From contig JAKLJY010000078.1 of NCBI GenBank assembly GCA_023150895.1, positions 1 through 39,096 on the forward strand: a DNA stretch of 39,096 bases, read 5' to 3'. Position numbers and translations under genes: made by a program. Of this stretch, positions 25,667 through 33,280 are shown piece by piece (within the stretch, counting starts at the first letter, position 1; each line of letters opens with the position of its first letter). Below the pieces are notes generated by a model. It was given only the letters and a program-made list of their open reading frames with translations, was not told the origin of the DNA and made no database searches. This stretch comes from Myxococcota bacterium. Its GTDB lineage: Bacteria > Myxococcota_A > Bradymonadia > UBA7976 > UBA1532.

Positions 25667-27886
25667 TCACTTCTTGCGGGCGCGCAGCATGGCGGCTCGG
25701 TTGCGCGCTTCCGCCGCCGGCAGGGGCAGGTTCATCTCCTGCCGGGCGGTGGCCAGGGCCTCCCAGGCCGCGAGGTCGTCCGGATCGATCTTCACGGCGG
25801 CCTCGAGGGCGTCGAGGGCCTCGCCGAAGTTGCCCGTCGCCACGTAGGCGCGGCCCATCGCGCGGGGCATGCCCGGCGTGCGCAGACCCTCGCGCAGCAG
25901 GACCTCGAGCGCCGGCAGGGCCTCGGCGGTGCGCCCGAGCTCGATCTGCGCTTCGGCCCTGCCGAATGCGACGAGCTGACGCGCGGTGGTATCGCCGCCG
26001 ACCAGTGATTCGGCCTTTTCGTAGGTCGAGAGCGCCGCGGCGGCGCGTCCGAGCCGGTTCTGGACGGCACCGAGCCGCAGCCACGCGCGCACCATGCCGG
26101 GCTGCCAGCGGACGGCCGTCTCCAGGGCCGGGAGCGCGTCCGCGTACCGGCGTTCGGCGTCCGCCAGGATGCCCAGGGCCAGCCAGGCCTCGGCGTAACT
26201 CGGCTGCAGCACCGTCGCCGTCCGCGCGGCCGAGACAGCTTCGGACATGCGCCCGAGAAGCTGCAGGGCCCGGGCGCGCAGGGTCTCGGTCTCGGCCCGG
26301 GCGGCCAGGGCGGCGGCGCGATCGAGGGCAGCGAGCGCGGCCTCCGGATCCCCCGTCGCGAGGCGCGCCGCCCCGACCAACATCGCCGTCCGCCGGCTCT
26401 GGGGATCCAGCGCAAAGGCCTTTTCGGCGGCGAGCCGCTCGCCCTGCGGATCGCCGCGCAGGCGCCGCAGCGTCGCCATCTCCAGCCAGCCGTCGAGCCG
26501 GTCCGGTGCTTTGGCGAGGCCGAGGTTCAGATACCGTTCTGCCCGCTCCGCGTCTTTGCTCTGGCCGTCGGCCCGCCAGGCCGCGACGTACGCCCGGCCC
26601 AGCAGAATCTGGTGATCCGCGTCCTGCGGCTCGGCCTCGGGGCGAGCGACCCAGACGAGCGGCGAGTCGTTGTTGCGTGTCGGGGCGGGCGTCGGTCGGG
26701 TACGGATGAAGTGGTCGACCGCCGTGACGTGCGGGATGTTGCGCGACGGGCCGGTGTCCATGTGACAGCCCGCGCAGTCTTTGCCGCCCGGTCCTTTGCA
26801 AGGGTGCGCCTCGGCGCGGCCGCCGGCGCCGTGACACACGCGGCACGGCTCGGAGCGATCGTCGGCGCCCTTCGGATCGGTGACGTGCGGTGGATGGCAC
26901 GTCGCGCAGGTCATGTGCGGGGTCTTCTGCGCGCAGGGGCTCATGCCGAGGCGCGAGAAGTGATCCGTCGTGCTGAAGCCCTCGCCGGCCTGCTGCCGGA
27001 CGAAGATGGCCGCGACGTCCGAGAGTGTGTCGCCGGGCAGGAAGTCCGACCACTGTTTGCCCGCCCGAAGCACCCGCACCGCCCCGCCGAAGTGACAGAC
27101 GGCACAGGTGTCCGCCGCGCGCTCCGGGGAGAGGCGCGTCGGCACCACCAGCGGCGCGTCCTGGCCGTTGAGGCGGGCCTCCGCATGGGCGCGCCCGTCG
27201 CCGTGACACCGGCTGCACCCGATGGGACCCTCGGGCAGGGCCTCGAATCGATTGCGCGTACCCGCCCGGATCGGGACGGGATCCGTGTGACAGTTGAGAC
27301 AGTCGATGGTGACCTCCCGGAAGGTACCGGGGTGGTCGACCATGGCCTCGTAACCGGGGCTGAGATCCCATCGCTTCTGGTCCGAGAACCAGGTCAGCGG
27401 GAGCTGGTAGAGCTGGTCCTCGGTCGCCCACAGGAAACTCTGCGCATGGTTGCCGCTGCCGATGACGTACTTCGCCTCCCTCGAGAGTTCGACGCCCGGG
27501 GCGGCCCGCTCGGTGAACCGCCCGTTGGTCTGAGCGTACGTCAGCCCGGTCAGGGGGTGAACGACGCTGCCCGGGCGCCTGAGCGCGGCGTGGCTCAACC
27601 CCTCGATGCGCAGCAGGCTTCGCCCCATCTTGGTCGCGAACCAGGCGTCGGCGTGATCCGGGTGGCAGTCGACGCAGGCCTGCTCCGAGGCCTTCAGGTC
27701 CGCCCAACGGGTCGGCGGGGGGGGCGCCGTCGGGGGGGGCGTGGTGACGAGGGGCGCGGCGGTGGACGCCGGGGCCGACGCGGATGGGGTCGCCGGCGGG
27801 CCGGCGGTGGTCGGCGGGGCGTCGCGACAGCCCGCGAGGGGCACGATCGCGGCGATGACGAGACGAACGGCGATGCGGGTCGACAT
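25667..27886 (-). CDS. heptaheme cytochrome c with TPR domain, lipoprotein
   Basis: A 739-residue lipoprotein (lipobox PLAGC, Cys20) with a Pro/Thr/Ala linker and two parts. Residues about 65-400 hold seven CxxCH sites in order: CVDCH (71-75), CLNCH, CSRCH, CAVCH, CATCH, CRVCH and CAGCH, the spacing style of cytochrome c554-type multiheme proteins. Residues about 425-735 are tetratricopeptide helices (ALAALDRAAALAARAETETL, YAEAWLALGILADAERRYAD, GRAYVATGNFGEALDALEAA) for partner binding. Such multiheme-TPR proteins are recurrent in Myxococcota and Planctomycetes and probably act in periplasmic electron transfer. ATG 27886 has no SD, but TACTCT lies 6 nt upstream. It is divergent from the Cys-rich lipoprotein. 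Confidence 0.9.
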   Translation of the reverse strand: MSTRIAVRLVIAAIVPLAGCRDAPPTTAGPPATPSASAPASTAAPLVTTPPPTAPPPPTRWADLKASEQACVDCHPDHADAWFATKMGRSLLRIEGLSHAALRRPGSVVHPLTGLTYAQTNGRFTERAAPGVELSREAKYVIGSGNHAQSFLWATEDQLYQLPLTWFSDQKRWDLSPGYEAMVDHPGTFREVTIDCLNCHTDPVPIRAGTRNRFEALPEGPIGCSRCHGDGRAHAEARLNGQDAPLVVPTRLSPERAADTCAVCHFGGAVRVLRAGKQWSDFLPGDTLSDVAAIFVRQQAGEGFSTTDHFSRLGMSPCAQKTPHMTCATCHPPHVTDPKGADDRSEPCRVCHGAGGRAEAHPCKGPGGKDCAGCHMDTGPSRNIPHVTAVDHFIRTRPTPAPTRNNDSPLVWVARPEAEPQDADHQILLGRAYVAAWRADGQSKDAERAERYLNLGLAKAPDRLDGWLEMATLRRLRGDPQGERLAAEKAFALDPQSRRTAMLVGAARLATGDPEAALAALDRAAALAARAETETLRARALQLLGRMSEAVSAARTATVLQPSYAEAWLALGILADAERRYADALPALETAVRWQPGMVRAWLRLGAVQNRLGRAAAALSTYEKAESLVGGDTTARQLVAFGRAEAQIELGRTAEALPALEVLLREGLRTPGMPRAMGRAYVATGNFGEALDALEAAVKIDPDDLAAWEALATARQEMNLPLPAAEARNRAAMLRARKK

Positions 27887-27898
27887 GGCCACAGAGTA
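27887..27898 (-). promoter_or_regulatory. putative leaderless -10 of the heptaheme gene
   Basis: On the minus strand TACTCT (complement of 27893-27898) ends 6 nt before the ATG at 27886. The -35 is weak (TAAACA, complement of 27916-27921). Confidence 0.4.
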
Positions 27899-27917
27899 CG
27901 CCGATTCAGCGTCCCTG

Positions 27918-27946
27918 TTTACATCGTGGGCTGATTCCACTATCAG
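27918..27946 (+). promoter_or_regulatory. sigma70-like promoter of the Cys-rich lipoprotein
   Basis: TTTACA (27918-27923), 17-nt spacer, TATCAG (27941-27946). The predicted start near 27953 leaves a 24-nt leader with GAGG before the ATG at 27977. It overlaps the divergent heptaheme promoter, so the two genes may be coordinately controlled. Confidence 0.5.
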
Positions 27947-27976
27947 GCCGCGCGCCCACAACCGAACGAGGTCTCC

Positions 27977-28711
27977 ATGAACCGCCGCGCCCGCTTCTCC
28001 CTTTCGACATCTCCCTTCTCCCGCACCCTCGTCTGCGCCCTCGGCCTCGCCGTCGTGCCCGCCTGCGGCGCCGACGACGCCGACGCCGGCACCGGCACGC
28101 AAGACGCCGGCGCGGGCGGTCAGCTCACCGGCGGGCAGCTCACCGGCGGCGAAAACGCCGGGGGTCAGCTCACCGGTGGGCAGCTCACGGGCGGCCAGGT
28201 GATGGGCGGCCAGAACGCCGGCGGCGAGAACGCGGGCGGCACGCCGGTCCCCACACCCGATGCCGGCCCCGCGCCCGAGCTCGACGTCGGCCCCGCGCCC
28301 GAGCTCGACGTCGGCCCGGCGCCCGAACTCGACGCGGGCCCCGCGCCCGAACTCGACGCGGGCCCCGGGCCCGAACTCGATGCCGGCCCCGGGCCTGCCA
28401 TCGGCGCGTGCGTCAACGACGCCGATCAGGAAACGCTCGCCGCCGCTGCCGAGACGCTCGAGTCCGCAGTGGGCACCTGCGCCTTCCAGTGCATCGCCGA
28501 TCCGGCCCCGGGCACCTGCGCGGGCGCCTGCGTGTCGATGGCGACCGGGCTGAGCGACGGCTGCGCGGCCTGTTTCGGCGGCGCCGTCGCGTGCACCATC
28601 GCCAACTGCATCGGGCAGTGCCTCGACGCGGCGAGCCAGGCGTGTGCCGATTGCCGGGCCACGAACTGCAACGAGGACTTTCGCGCCTGCGCCGGCATCG
28701 ACCCGCAGTGA
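27977..28711 (+). CDS. repeat-rich lipoprotein with Cys-rich C-terminal domain
   Basis: A 244-residue lipoprotein (lipobox VPAC, Cys30). Residues 47-88 are GGQLTGG/GGENAGG repeats and 97-140 are GPAPELD repeats, together a long flexible tether. Residues 144-244 form a compact domain with about 16 Cys (CAFQC, CAGAC, CAACF, CTIANCIGQC, CADC, CNEDFRAC), surely disulfide-bonded in the periplasm or at the surface. Related Cys-rich domains behind such linkers are common among lipoproteins of this bacterial group; function unknown. No CxxCH heme motif is present in it. ATG 27977 has GAGG 5 nt upstream and a promoter at 27918-27946. Confidence 0.8.
   Translation: MNRRARFSLSTSPFSRTLVCALGLAVVPACGADDADAGTGTQDAGAGGQLTGGQLTGGENAGGQLTGGQLTGGQVMGGQNAGGENAGGTPVPTPDAGPAPELDVGPAPELDVGPAPELDAGPAPELDAGPGPELDAGPGPAIGACVNDADQETLAAAAETLESAVGTCAFQCIADPAPGTCAGACVSMATGLSDGCAACFGGAVACTIANCIGQCLDAASQACADCRATNCNEDFRACAGIDPQ
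28115..28396 (+). repeat. GGQxxGG and GPAPELD coding repeats
   Basis: 28115-28240 encodes short GGQLTGG-type repeats and 28265-28396 encodes seven-residue repeats of the form DxGPAPEL. At DNA level the second block is nearly identical between adjacent copies, so it should vary in copy number by slippage. Confidence 0.85.
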
Positions 28712-28732
28712 CGGTGCGCGTGCGGCGCCCGC

Positions 28733-28747
28733 TTCACGCTTCTTCAC
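28733..28747. promoter_or_regulatory. CpxR-box-like direct repeat
   Basis: TTCAC-gcttc-TTCAC; on the minus strand it reads GTGAA-N5-GTGAA. This has the spacing and near sequence of the CpxR site GTAAA-N5-GTAAA bound by OmpR-family regulators. It lies 116 nt upstream of the Spy-like gene, whose operon encodes an OmpR-type regulator, suggesting autoregulation. Confidence 0.5.
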
Positions 28748-28781
28748 AATCGCGCAAAGCACGCCCAACATCGGGGCGCCA

Positions 28782-28850
28782 TTCTCTGACCATGCGAGCC
28801 ACCGAGCCCGCAGGCACCCCAACCCCGGTCGGACACCGACCGTCAGAGAA
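28782..28850 (+). promoter_or_regulatory. structured leader upstream of the Spy-like gene
   Basis: TTCTCTGAC (28782-28790) pairs with GTCAGAGAA (28842-28850), enclosing a small hairpin GGTCGG-aca-CCGACC (28827-28841) that abuts the right arm. The outer stem ends 1-2 nt before the AGGAG ribosome-binding site (28852-28856), so folding could affect translation. Confidence 0.4.
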
Positions 28851-28862
28851 CCAGGAGTCCCC

Positions 28863-29321
28863 ATGTTCCGCATTCGTCGTCGTCGTCTTCTCTTCCTCCC
28901 CCTGCTGCTCGTCGCCGGCGCCACCCTCGCCGGGTTCGGGTTCGGACACCACGGCCGCTGCGGCCGCGATCCGGCGCGCATGGAGCGTCACGTCACCGCG
29001 TTCGTCGAGGACCGCCTCGACGACCTCGAGGCCACCGACGCGCAGCGCCAGCAGATCCTCGAGACGGTCAAGGGTCTCACCGCCGAGATGAAGGCCATGC
29101 ACGCCGAGCGCGAGGACATGCGCGAGCAGTTCCTTTCGTTCTGGGACGCCGAGAACCCCGATCCGAAGGCCGTGCACGCCGCGGTCGACGCCCGCATCGA
29201 GAAGCTGCGCGCGATGGCGCACAAGGCCGCCGACGCCGGCCTGAAGGTCCACGGTACGCTCGACGCGAAGCAGCGCGCCGAGGTCTCCGAAGCCATCCGC
29301 GAACGGACCTGCGGCAAGTGA
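28863..29321 (+). CDS. Spy/CpxP-like periplasmic protein
   Basis: A 152-residue exported protein. Basic MFRIRRRR and a hydrophobic run form the signal or anchor. The mature part is helical with the Spy/CpxP/ZraP style: MERHVTAFVEDRLDDLEATD, AQRQQILETVKGLTAEMKA, a central FLSFWDAENPD turn, and LDAKQRAEVSEAIRER, equivalent to the LTxxQ repeat motif (here DAQRQQ and DAKQRA). A HHGRC segment near residue 29 may bind metal. Family members are periplasmic chaperones or stress sensors, or metal-resistance proteins, often regulated by their adjacent two-component system. ATG 28863 has AGGAG 6 nt upstream. The gene overlaps the response regulator by 4 nt. Confidence 0.82.
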   Translation: MFRIRRRRLLFLPLLLVAGATLAGFGFGHHGRCGRDPARMERHVTAFVEDRLDDLEATDAQRQQILETVKGLTAEMKAMHAEREDMREQFLSFWDAENPDPKAVHAAVDARIEKLRAMAHKAADAGLKVHGTLDAKQRAEVSEAIRERTCGK

Positions 29322-30007
29322 GCGAGACCTCGACGGCCCTGCTCGTCGAAGACGATCTGCGCCTCGCGCAGCTCGTGACGGAGTATCTCGGTCTCAACGG
29401 CGTGGTCGTCACCCACGTCGCCGACGGCCGGCAGGGCCTCGAGGAAGCGCTGCGATTCCGGTACGACGTCGTGCTCCTGGATCTCATGCTCCCGGGGCGC
29501 GACGGCCTGTCCATCTGTCGGGAGCTCCGCGCCCGGTCGGACGTGCCGATTCTGATGCTCACGGCGCGGGGCGAAGAGACCGACCGGGTCATCGGCCTCG
29601 AAATGGGCGCCGACGACTATCTCTCCAAACCCTTCTCGCCGCGGGAGCTGCTCGCGCGCATCCGGGCACTGCTGCGGCGCGTGCGGGGTCAGGCCGGCCC
29701 GGCGACGGCGGTCCTGCGGGTCGGCGAGCTGACCCTCGACCCCGCCGCGCGGCGCGCCGTTCACCGGGGCGTCGAGCTCGATCTCACCGGCTACGAGTTC
29801 GATCTGTTGCGCGTCCTTGCCGAGCGGGCCGGCCGCATCCTGAGCCGCGAGCAACTCATGGAGCTCGCGCGGGGGGCCGCGGACGAAGCGTTCGATCGCT
29901 CCATCGACGTGCATGTGTCGCGGCTGCGGCAGAAGCTCGGGGACGACGCGCGGGCGCCGCGGCTCATCAAGACGATCCGCGGGGTCGGGTATCTGTATGC
30001 CGGGTAG
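29318..30007 (+). CDS. OmpR-family response regulator
   Basis: A 229-residue DNA-binding response regulator. The receiver domain (1-120) has the acidic pair in LLVEDDLR, phosphoacceptor D55 (VVLLDLMLPG), the Thr switch in LMLTARG and K104 (YLSKPF). The C-terminal winged helix (about 130-229) shows ELTLDPAARRAVHRGVELDL, LTGYEFDLLRVLAERAGR, DRSIDVHVSRLRQKLGDD and the terminal TIRGVGYLYA. It resembles CpxR/RstA types. GTG 29318 overlaps the Spy-like stop by 4 nt, so the three genes are one coupled unit. Candidate target: the GTGAA-N5-GTGAA site upstream of the operon. Confidence 0.94.
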   Translation: MSETSTALLVEDDLRLAQLVTEYLGLNGVVVTHVADGRQGLEEALRFRYDVVLLDLMLPGRDGLSICRELRARSDVPILMLTARGEETDRVIGLEMGADDYLSKPFSPRELLARIRALLRRVRGQAGPATAVLRVGELTLDPAARRAVHRGVELDLTGYEFDLLRVLAERAGRILSREQLMELARGAADEAFDRSIDVHVSRLRQKLGDDARAPRLIKTIRGVGYLYAG

Positions 30008-31418
30008 TGTGTTCAAGCGCTGGCGCCGCCGGCACCACGGGCGTCTGTTTCACCGCGTCTACCGGCACGGCCTCCTGCTCGTGTTCTTCGTCGGTCTCAC
30101 CATCTTCGGCGTCGGCGCGCTGTTGCGCCCGGACCGCCCGTGGCAGGACCTCCACGAGCACCTCGTGCAATACATGGCGGCGCACTACGCCGACCTGCGG
30201 GACCACCCGGACCTGCTCGCGCGGCAGGTCGACCGCGCGCGCGAACTTCTGGAAATCGAGCTGACCATCTACGGGCCCGATGGCCGGGTCGAGGCGAGCA
30301 ACGTCGTGCCCCCCCTGCCGATGCCGGGGAAACCCTTCGGCCGGCGGCCCGGCGACGCGCGCGCTCGCGGCGGACCGGATCGGGAGGACCCGGCGCGCGA
30401 GCTCGAGGCCCCGCGCCACTGGCACGAACGGCGGCGGCTGCGCATCGTCATGCCGCTCGCCGACGGCGCCTTCGCGGTGGCCCGCGGGCCGCGTTGGCCC
30501 TCCGCGCCGGTGCCCGTCCAGATCGTCGTGGTGCTCGCCTGCCTCGCCGTCGTGGCGCTGGTCTCGTATCCGTTGGCCCGCGGCCTCGTGAAGCCCATCG
30601 AACGTCTCACCGAGGCCGCCCGGGCCTTCGGTCGGGGCGATCTCGCCGCGCGCAGCGGCCTGCCGCCGGAGGGCGAGGTCGGCGCGCTGGCCGCGGCGTT
30701 CGATGAGATGGCCGAACGCATCGCGCGACAGATGGCGGCCGAGCGGGCGCTGCTCGCCAACGTCTCGCATGAGCTGCGGACCCCCCTCGCCCGCATCCGG
30801 GTGGCCGTCGAGCTCGCCGAGGTGGGCGGAGAAACGGGCGCCCGCCACTTGCAGGCCATCGGCGCCGACATCGACGAGCTCGACCGCCTGTTGTCGGATC
30901 TGATGACGACGGTGCGTCTCGACACGCGGGCCCTCGACGCCGCACCGCCGCTCAACCGCGAGCGCATCGCCGCCCGGGTCGTGCTGGAACGCGCCGTCGA
31001 GCGATTCCGCGATCTGTTCCCCGAACGCGCCCTCACCGTTGCGTTCGACGAGACGCTGCCGACACTCGATGCCGATCCGGTGCTGTTGCGCCGCGTGGTG
31101 GACAACCTGCTCGACAATGCGCGCAAGTACAGCGACGGCGTCATCACCCTGGAGGCCCGCGCGCGTGCGGCCCTTCTGGTCGTCTCCGTGACCGACACGG
31201 GCCCCGGCATCGACCCGGCCGACGTGCCCCATCTGTTCACCCCGTTCTTCCGGGCCGACCGCAGCCGCACACGCGGTACGGGCGGGGTCGGGCTCGGTCT
31301 CGCGCTCGCACGCCGCATCGTGGAGGCGCACGGCGGTTCGATCGCCGTCCACACCCGCCCGGGGACGGGGACGACGTTCGAATTCGAACTGCCCGCCGCT
31401 CAGAGTCCGTCGATGTAG
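29997..31418 (+). CDS. sensor histidine kinase, CpxA-like
   Basis: A 473-residue membrane sensor kinase. TM1 (GLLLVFFVGLTIFGVGALL) and TM2 (VPVQIVVVLACLAVVALVSY) flank a periplasmic segment (about 44-170) rich in Arg, Gly and Pro, with a helical part (ARQVDRARELLEIELTIYGP). HAMP follows (PLARGLVKPIERLTEAARAF), then HisKA with H258 (LLANVSHELRTPLARI) and an intact ATPase: VDNLLDNARKYS, TDTGPGID and GVGLGLALARRI. Unlike the kinase at 7888-9234, all boxes are present. ATG 29997 overlaps the regulator by 11 nt; GTG 30009 is a possible shorter start. It converges with, and overlaps by 19 nt, the monoheme lipoprotein gene. Confidence 0.93.
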   Translation: MPGSVFKRWRRRHHGRLFHRVYRHGLLLVFFVGLTIFGVGALLRPDRPWQDLHEHLVQYMAAHYADLRDHPDLLARQVDRARELLEIELTIYGPDGRVEASNVVPPLPMPGKPFGRRPGDARARGGPDREDPARELEAPRHWHERRRLRIVMPLADGAFAVARGPRWPSAPVPVQIVVVLACLAVVALVSYPLARGLVKPIERLTEAARAFGRGDLAARSGLPPEGEVGALAAAFDEMAERIARQMAAERALLANVSHELRTPLARIRVAVELAEVGGETGARHLQAIGADIDELDRLLSDLMTTVRLDTRALDAAPPLNRERIAARVVLERAVERFRDLFPERALTVAFDETLPTLDADPVLLRRVVDNLLDNARKYSDGVITLEARARAALLVVSVTDTGPGIDPADVPHLFTPFFRADRSRTRGTGGVGLGLALARRIVEAHGGSIAVHTRPGTGTTFEFELPAAQSPSM

Positions 31419-32146
31419 CGCCCGATGCGCTCGATCTGTTCCCGGCACAGGCCGATGTCGAAGGGCATGTTCGCGCCGGCGCCGCCGATCTCGTGCTGTG
31501 TCCCCGCGAGTTTGTGGAAGAGGTAACTCTGCGCGCGATCACCGGCCTTGATGTAAACCATGGTCCGGAGCTGCTCGCTGCCGACGTTGAGCGTGTGCAG
31601 CAGAAACGGGGCGTCGAGCGAGAGCGTGCCGTCCGCGCGCCCGTCCATGTGACAGACGTCGCAATGTGTATCGAAGAGAAGTTGCACGTCGGCTTCGGTG
31701 TAAGCCGGTGCGTCGATGGGCGGGCAGGCGGCCTCGCAGTCCGGATCGCAACAGTCGATGCGGCCGTCGTGGTCTTCGTCCTCACCACCGACACAGACCT
31801 CGGGGCGCGGGCCGGCGTCCGGCTCGGGCGCGGCGTCGGGCGGGGTGACCGCGGCGTCCGGTTCGGGGGCACCGTCGGTGACGGCGCGCGGGACGTCCGG
31901 GGCCGGCGGGGCGCCGTCGGGCGGTGAGTCGGCGTCGCTCCGGGGCGGGGACAGGTCCGGTCCGTCGAGCGCCTGCGCGTCGGCCCGGGCGTCGGTGCGG
32001 GGGGCCGCGTCCCGGGCGGCGGCCGGGCGGCGGGCGTCCGCCATCGCGCCGGAACGACCTCCGCCCGTCTCGCAGGCCAGCACACAGAACGGCACGGCGA
32101 GGGTGATGAGCGCCCGGCGGGCAGGGAGCGAGCGGCGTTTCCACAT
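31400..32146 (-). CDS. monoheme cytochrome-like lipoprotein
   Basis: A 248-residue lipoprotein (CVLAC, Cys25) with an unusually long disordered Asp/Pro/Ala linker (about 30-115), then a calcium/cysteine motif VCVGGEDEDHDGRIDCCDPD like the surface Cys-Asp modules of Myxococcota, then one heme site CDVCH (162-166). The rest (DGTLSLDAPFLLHTLNVGSE, SYLFHKLAGTQHEIGGAGAN and IGLCREQIERIGRYIDGL) matches the planctomycete-type cytochrome c fold with Met in MPFDIG as probable second ligand. ATG 32146 is chosen; an ATG three codons upstream is possible. Its 3' end overlaps the kinase gene by 19 nt in a convergent arrangement. Confidence 0.82.
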   Translation of the reverse strand: MWKRRSLPARRALITLAVPFCVLACETGGGRSGAMADARRPAAARDAAPRTDARADAQALDGPDLSPPRSDADSPPDGAPPAPDVPRAVTDGAPEPDAAVTPPDAAPEPDAGPRPEVCVGGEDEDHDGRIDCCDPDCEAACPPIDAPAYTEADVQLLFDTHCDVCHMDGRADGTLSLDAPFLLHTLNVGSEQLRTMVYIKAGDRAQSYLFHKLAGTQHEIGGAGANMPFDIGLCREQIERIGRYIDGL

Positions 32147-32233
32147 GGGCACCATGCTACCGCGTATCACCGCCGCGGACGGCCTGCGCATGCATCGAGA
32201 CGCGATCTCCGCGACGGCGCGACCGGCCTCGGG

Positions 32234-32245
32234 CACAATCCCGGC
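32234..32245 (+). promoter_or_regulatory. putative leaderless -10 of the renalase-like gene
   Basis: CACAAT (32234-32239) ends 6 nt before the ATG at 32246, and no SD is present. The -35 position reads GCGACG, sharing only GAC with consensus. Confidence 0.4.
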
Positions 32246-33280
32246 ATGTCGACTCGCAAACCACTCTCCGATCAGCGCATCGCCATCGTCGGCGCAGGGC
32301 TCGCAGGCGTCGCCTGCGGGCGCGTCCTCGCGGGCGCGGGCCTTCACGTGACGGTGTTCGACAAGGCCCGCGGCGCGGGCGGGCGCATGTCGACCCGGCG
32401 CACGGACCTCGGTCCGTTCGATCACGGCGCGCAATACTTCACGGCGCGCGACCCCGACTTCCGGGCGGCCGTGCTGGCCTGGCAATCGGAGGGCGTCGTG
32501 GCCGCGTGGACGGGTCGCATCGAGCGCGTCGGCGCGAGCCCGGGACCGGACCCCTCGCCCGGGGAGCGTTTCGTGGGCGTGCCGGGGATGAGCGCGCTGC
32601 TGCGGCACGCCGCGCGGGACCTCCAGATCTGTTACGAGACCCACATCACCGGCATCGAGCGGATCTCCGGCGCGTATCGATTGCACGAGGCCGGGGGCCC
32701 CCCGCTGCGTGCCTTCGACCAGGTCGTGGTCGCCGTCCCGGCGCCGCAGGCCGTGCCCTTGCTCGCGGTGGTGCCCGCGTTCGCCGAGCGCGTCGCGACG
32801 GTGCGGCTCGCGCCGTGTTTCACGCTGATGGTGGCGTTCGACGCCCCGCTGCCGACGCCGCTCGACGGCATCTTCTTCGAGGGCACGTCGCTGGCCTTCG
32901 CCGCGCGGGACTCGAGCAAACCCGGGCGCCCGGCGGGCGAACGGTGGGTGATCCACGGCCACTGGGACTGGTCGGCCGCCCACCTCGACGATCCGCCGGA
33001 GGCCGTGGCGACGGCGCTGCTCTCGGCCTTTTTCGGGGCGCTGGGGCTGACGCCCGTCGTGCCCATCGCCGCGTCGACGCACCGCTGGCGCCATGCGCTG
33101 CCGGTGACCCACCTCGACGTCGGTTTCGTCTACGAGGCCGGTCTCGGGGTGGGCGCGTGTGGCGACGGCTTCGGGGCACCGCGCGTGGAAGGCGCCTGGG
33201 TCTCGGGCACGGCGCTCGGCCGGGCGATGCTCGCGGCCGGCGGGATGGTCAGCCCGGCCGCCGCGGCCACCACGGGATGA
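32246..33280 (+). CDS. renalase-like FAD-dependent oxidoreductase
   Basis: A 344-residue soluble flavoprotein of the renalase/COG3380 group. The dinucleotide fold is IAIVGAGLAGVACGRVLAGA with the FAD-ribose acid in VFDKARGAGGRMSTRR; DHGAQYFTARDPDFRAAV is the signature of renalases. Strands WVIHGHWDWSAAHLDDPP and RWRHALPVTHLDVGFVYEAG complete the substrate domain, and GVGACGDGFGAPRVEGAWVS with SGTALGRAML closes the FAD site. Bacterial renalases oxidise 2- or 6-dihydro-NAD(P) isomers to repair them. ATG 32246 has no SD. The 3' end overlaps the convergent DUF1295 gene by 32 nt. Confidence 0.9.
   Translation: MSTRKPLSDQRIAIVGAGLAGVACGRVLAGAGLHVTVFDKARGAGGRMSTRRTDLGPFDHGAQYFTARDPDFRAAVLAWQSEGVVAAWTGRIERVGASPGPDPSPGERFVGVPGMSALLRHAARDLQICYETHITGIERISGAYRLHEAGGPPLRAFDQVVVAVPAPQAVPLLAVVPAFAERVATVRLAPCFTLMVAFDAPLPTPLDGIFFEGTSLAFAARDSSKPGRPAGERWVIHGHWDWSAAHLDDPPEAVATALLSAFFGALGLTPVVPIAASTHRWRHALPVTHLDVGFVYEAGLGVGACGDGFGAPRVEGAWVSGTALGRAMLAAGGMVSPAAAATTG

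Noticed and set aside
28115-28396. Short regular repeats that could look like a CRISPR array
   Set aside because: They are in-frame coding repeats of 7 residues without unique spacers, inside a lipoprotein linker.
27977-28711. Cytochrome c assignment for the Cys-rich lipoprotein
   Set aside because: Many Cys pairs exist but none is CxxCH; disulfides are more likely.
25667-28981. 1104-residue extension of the heptaheme gene across the Cys-rich lipoprotein
   Set aside because: The lipoprotein signal begins at 27886; the upstream part is the complement of the GGQLTGG/GPAPELD repeats.
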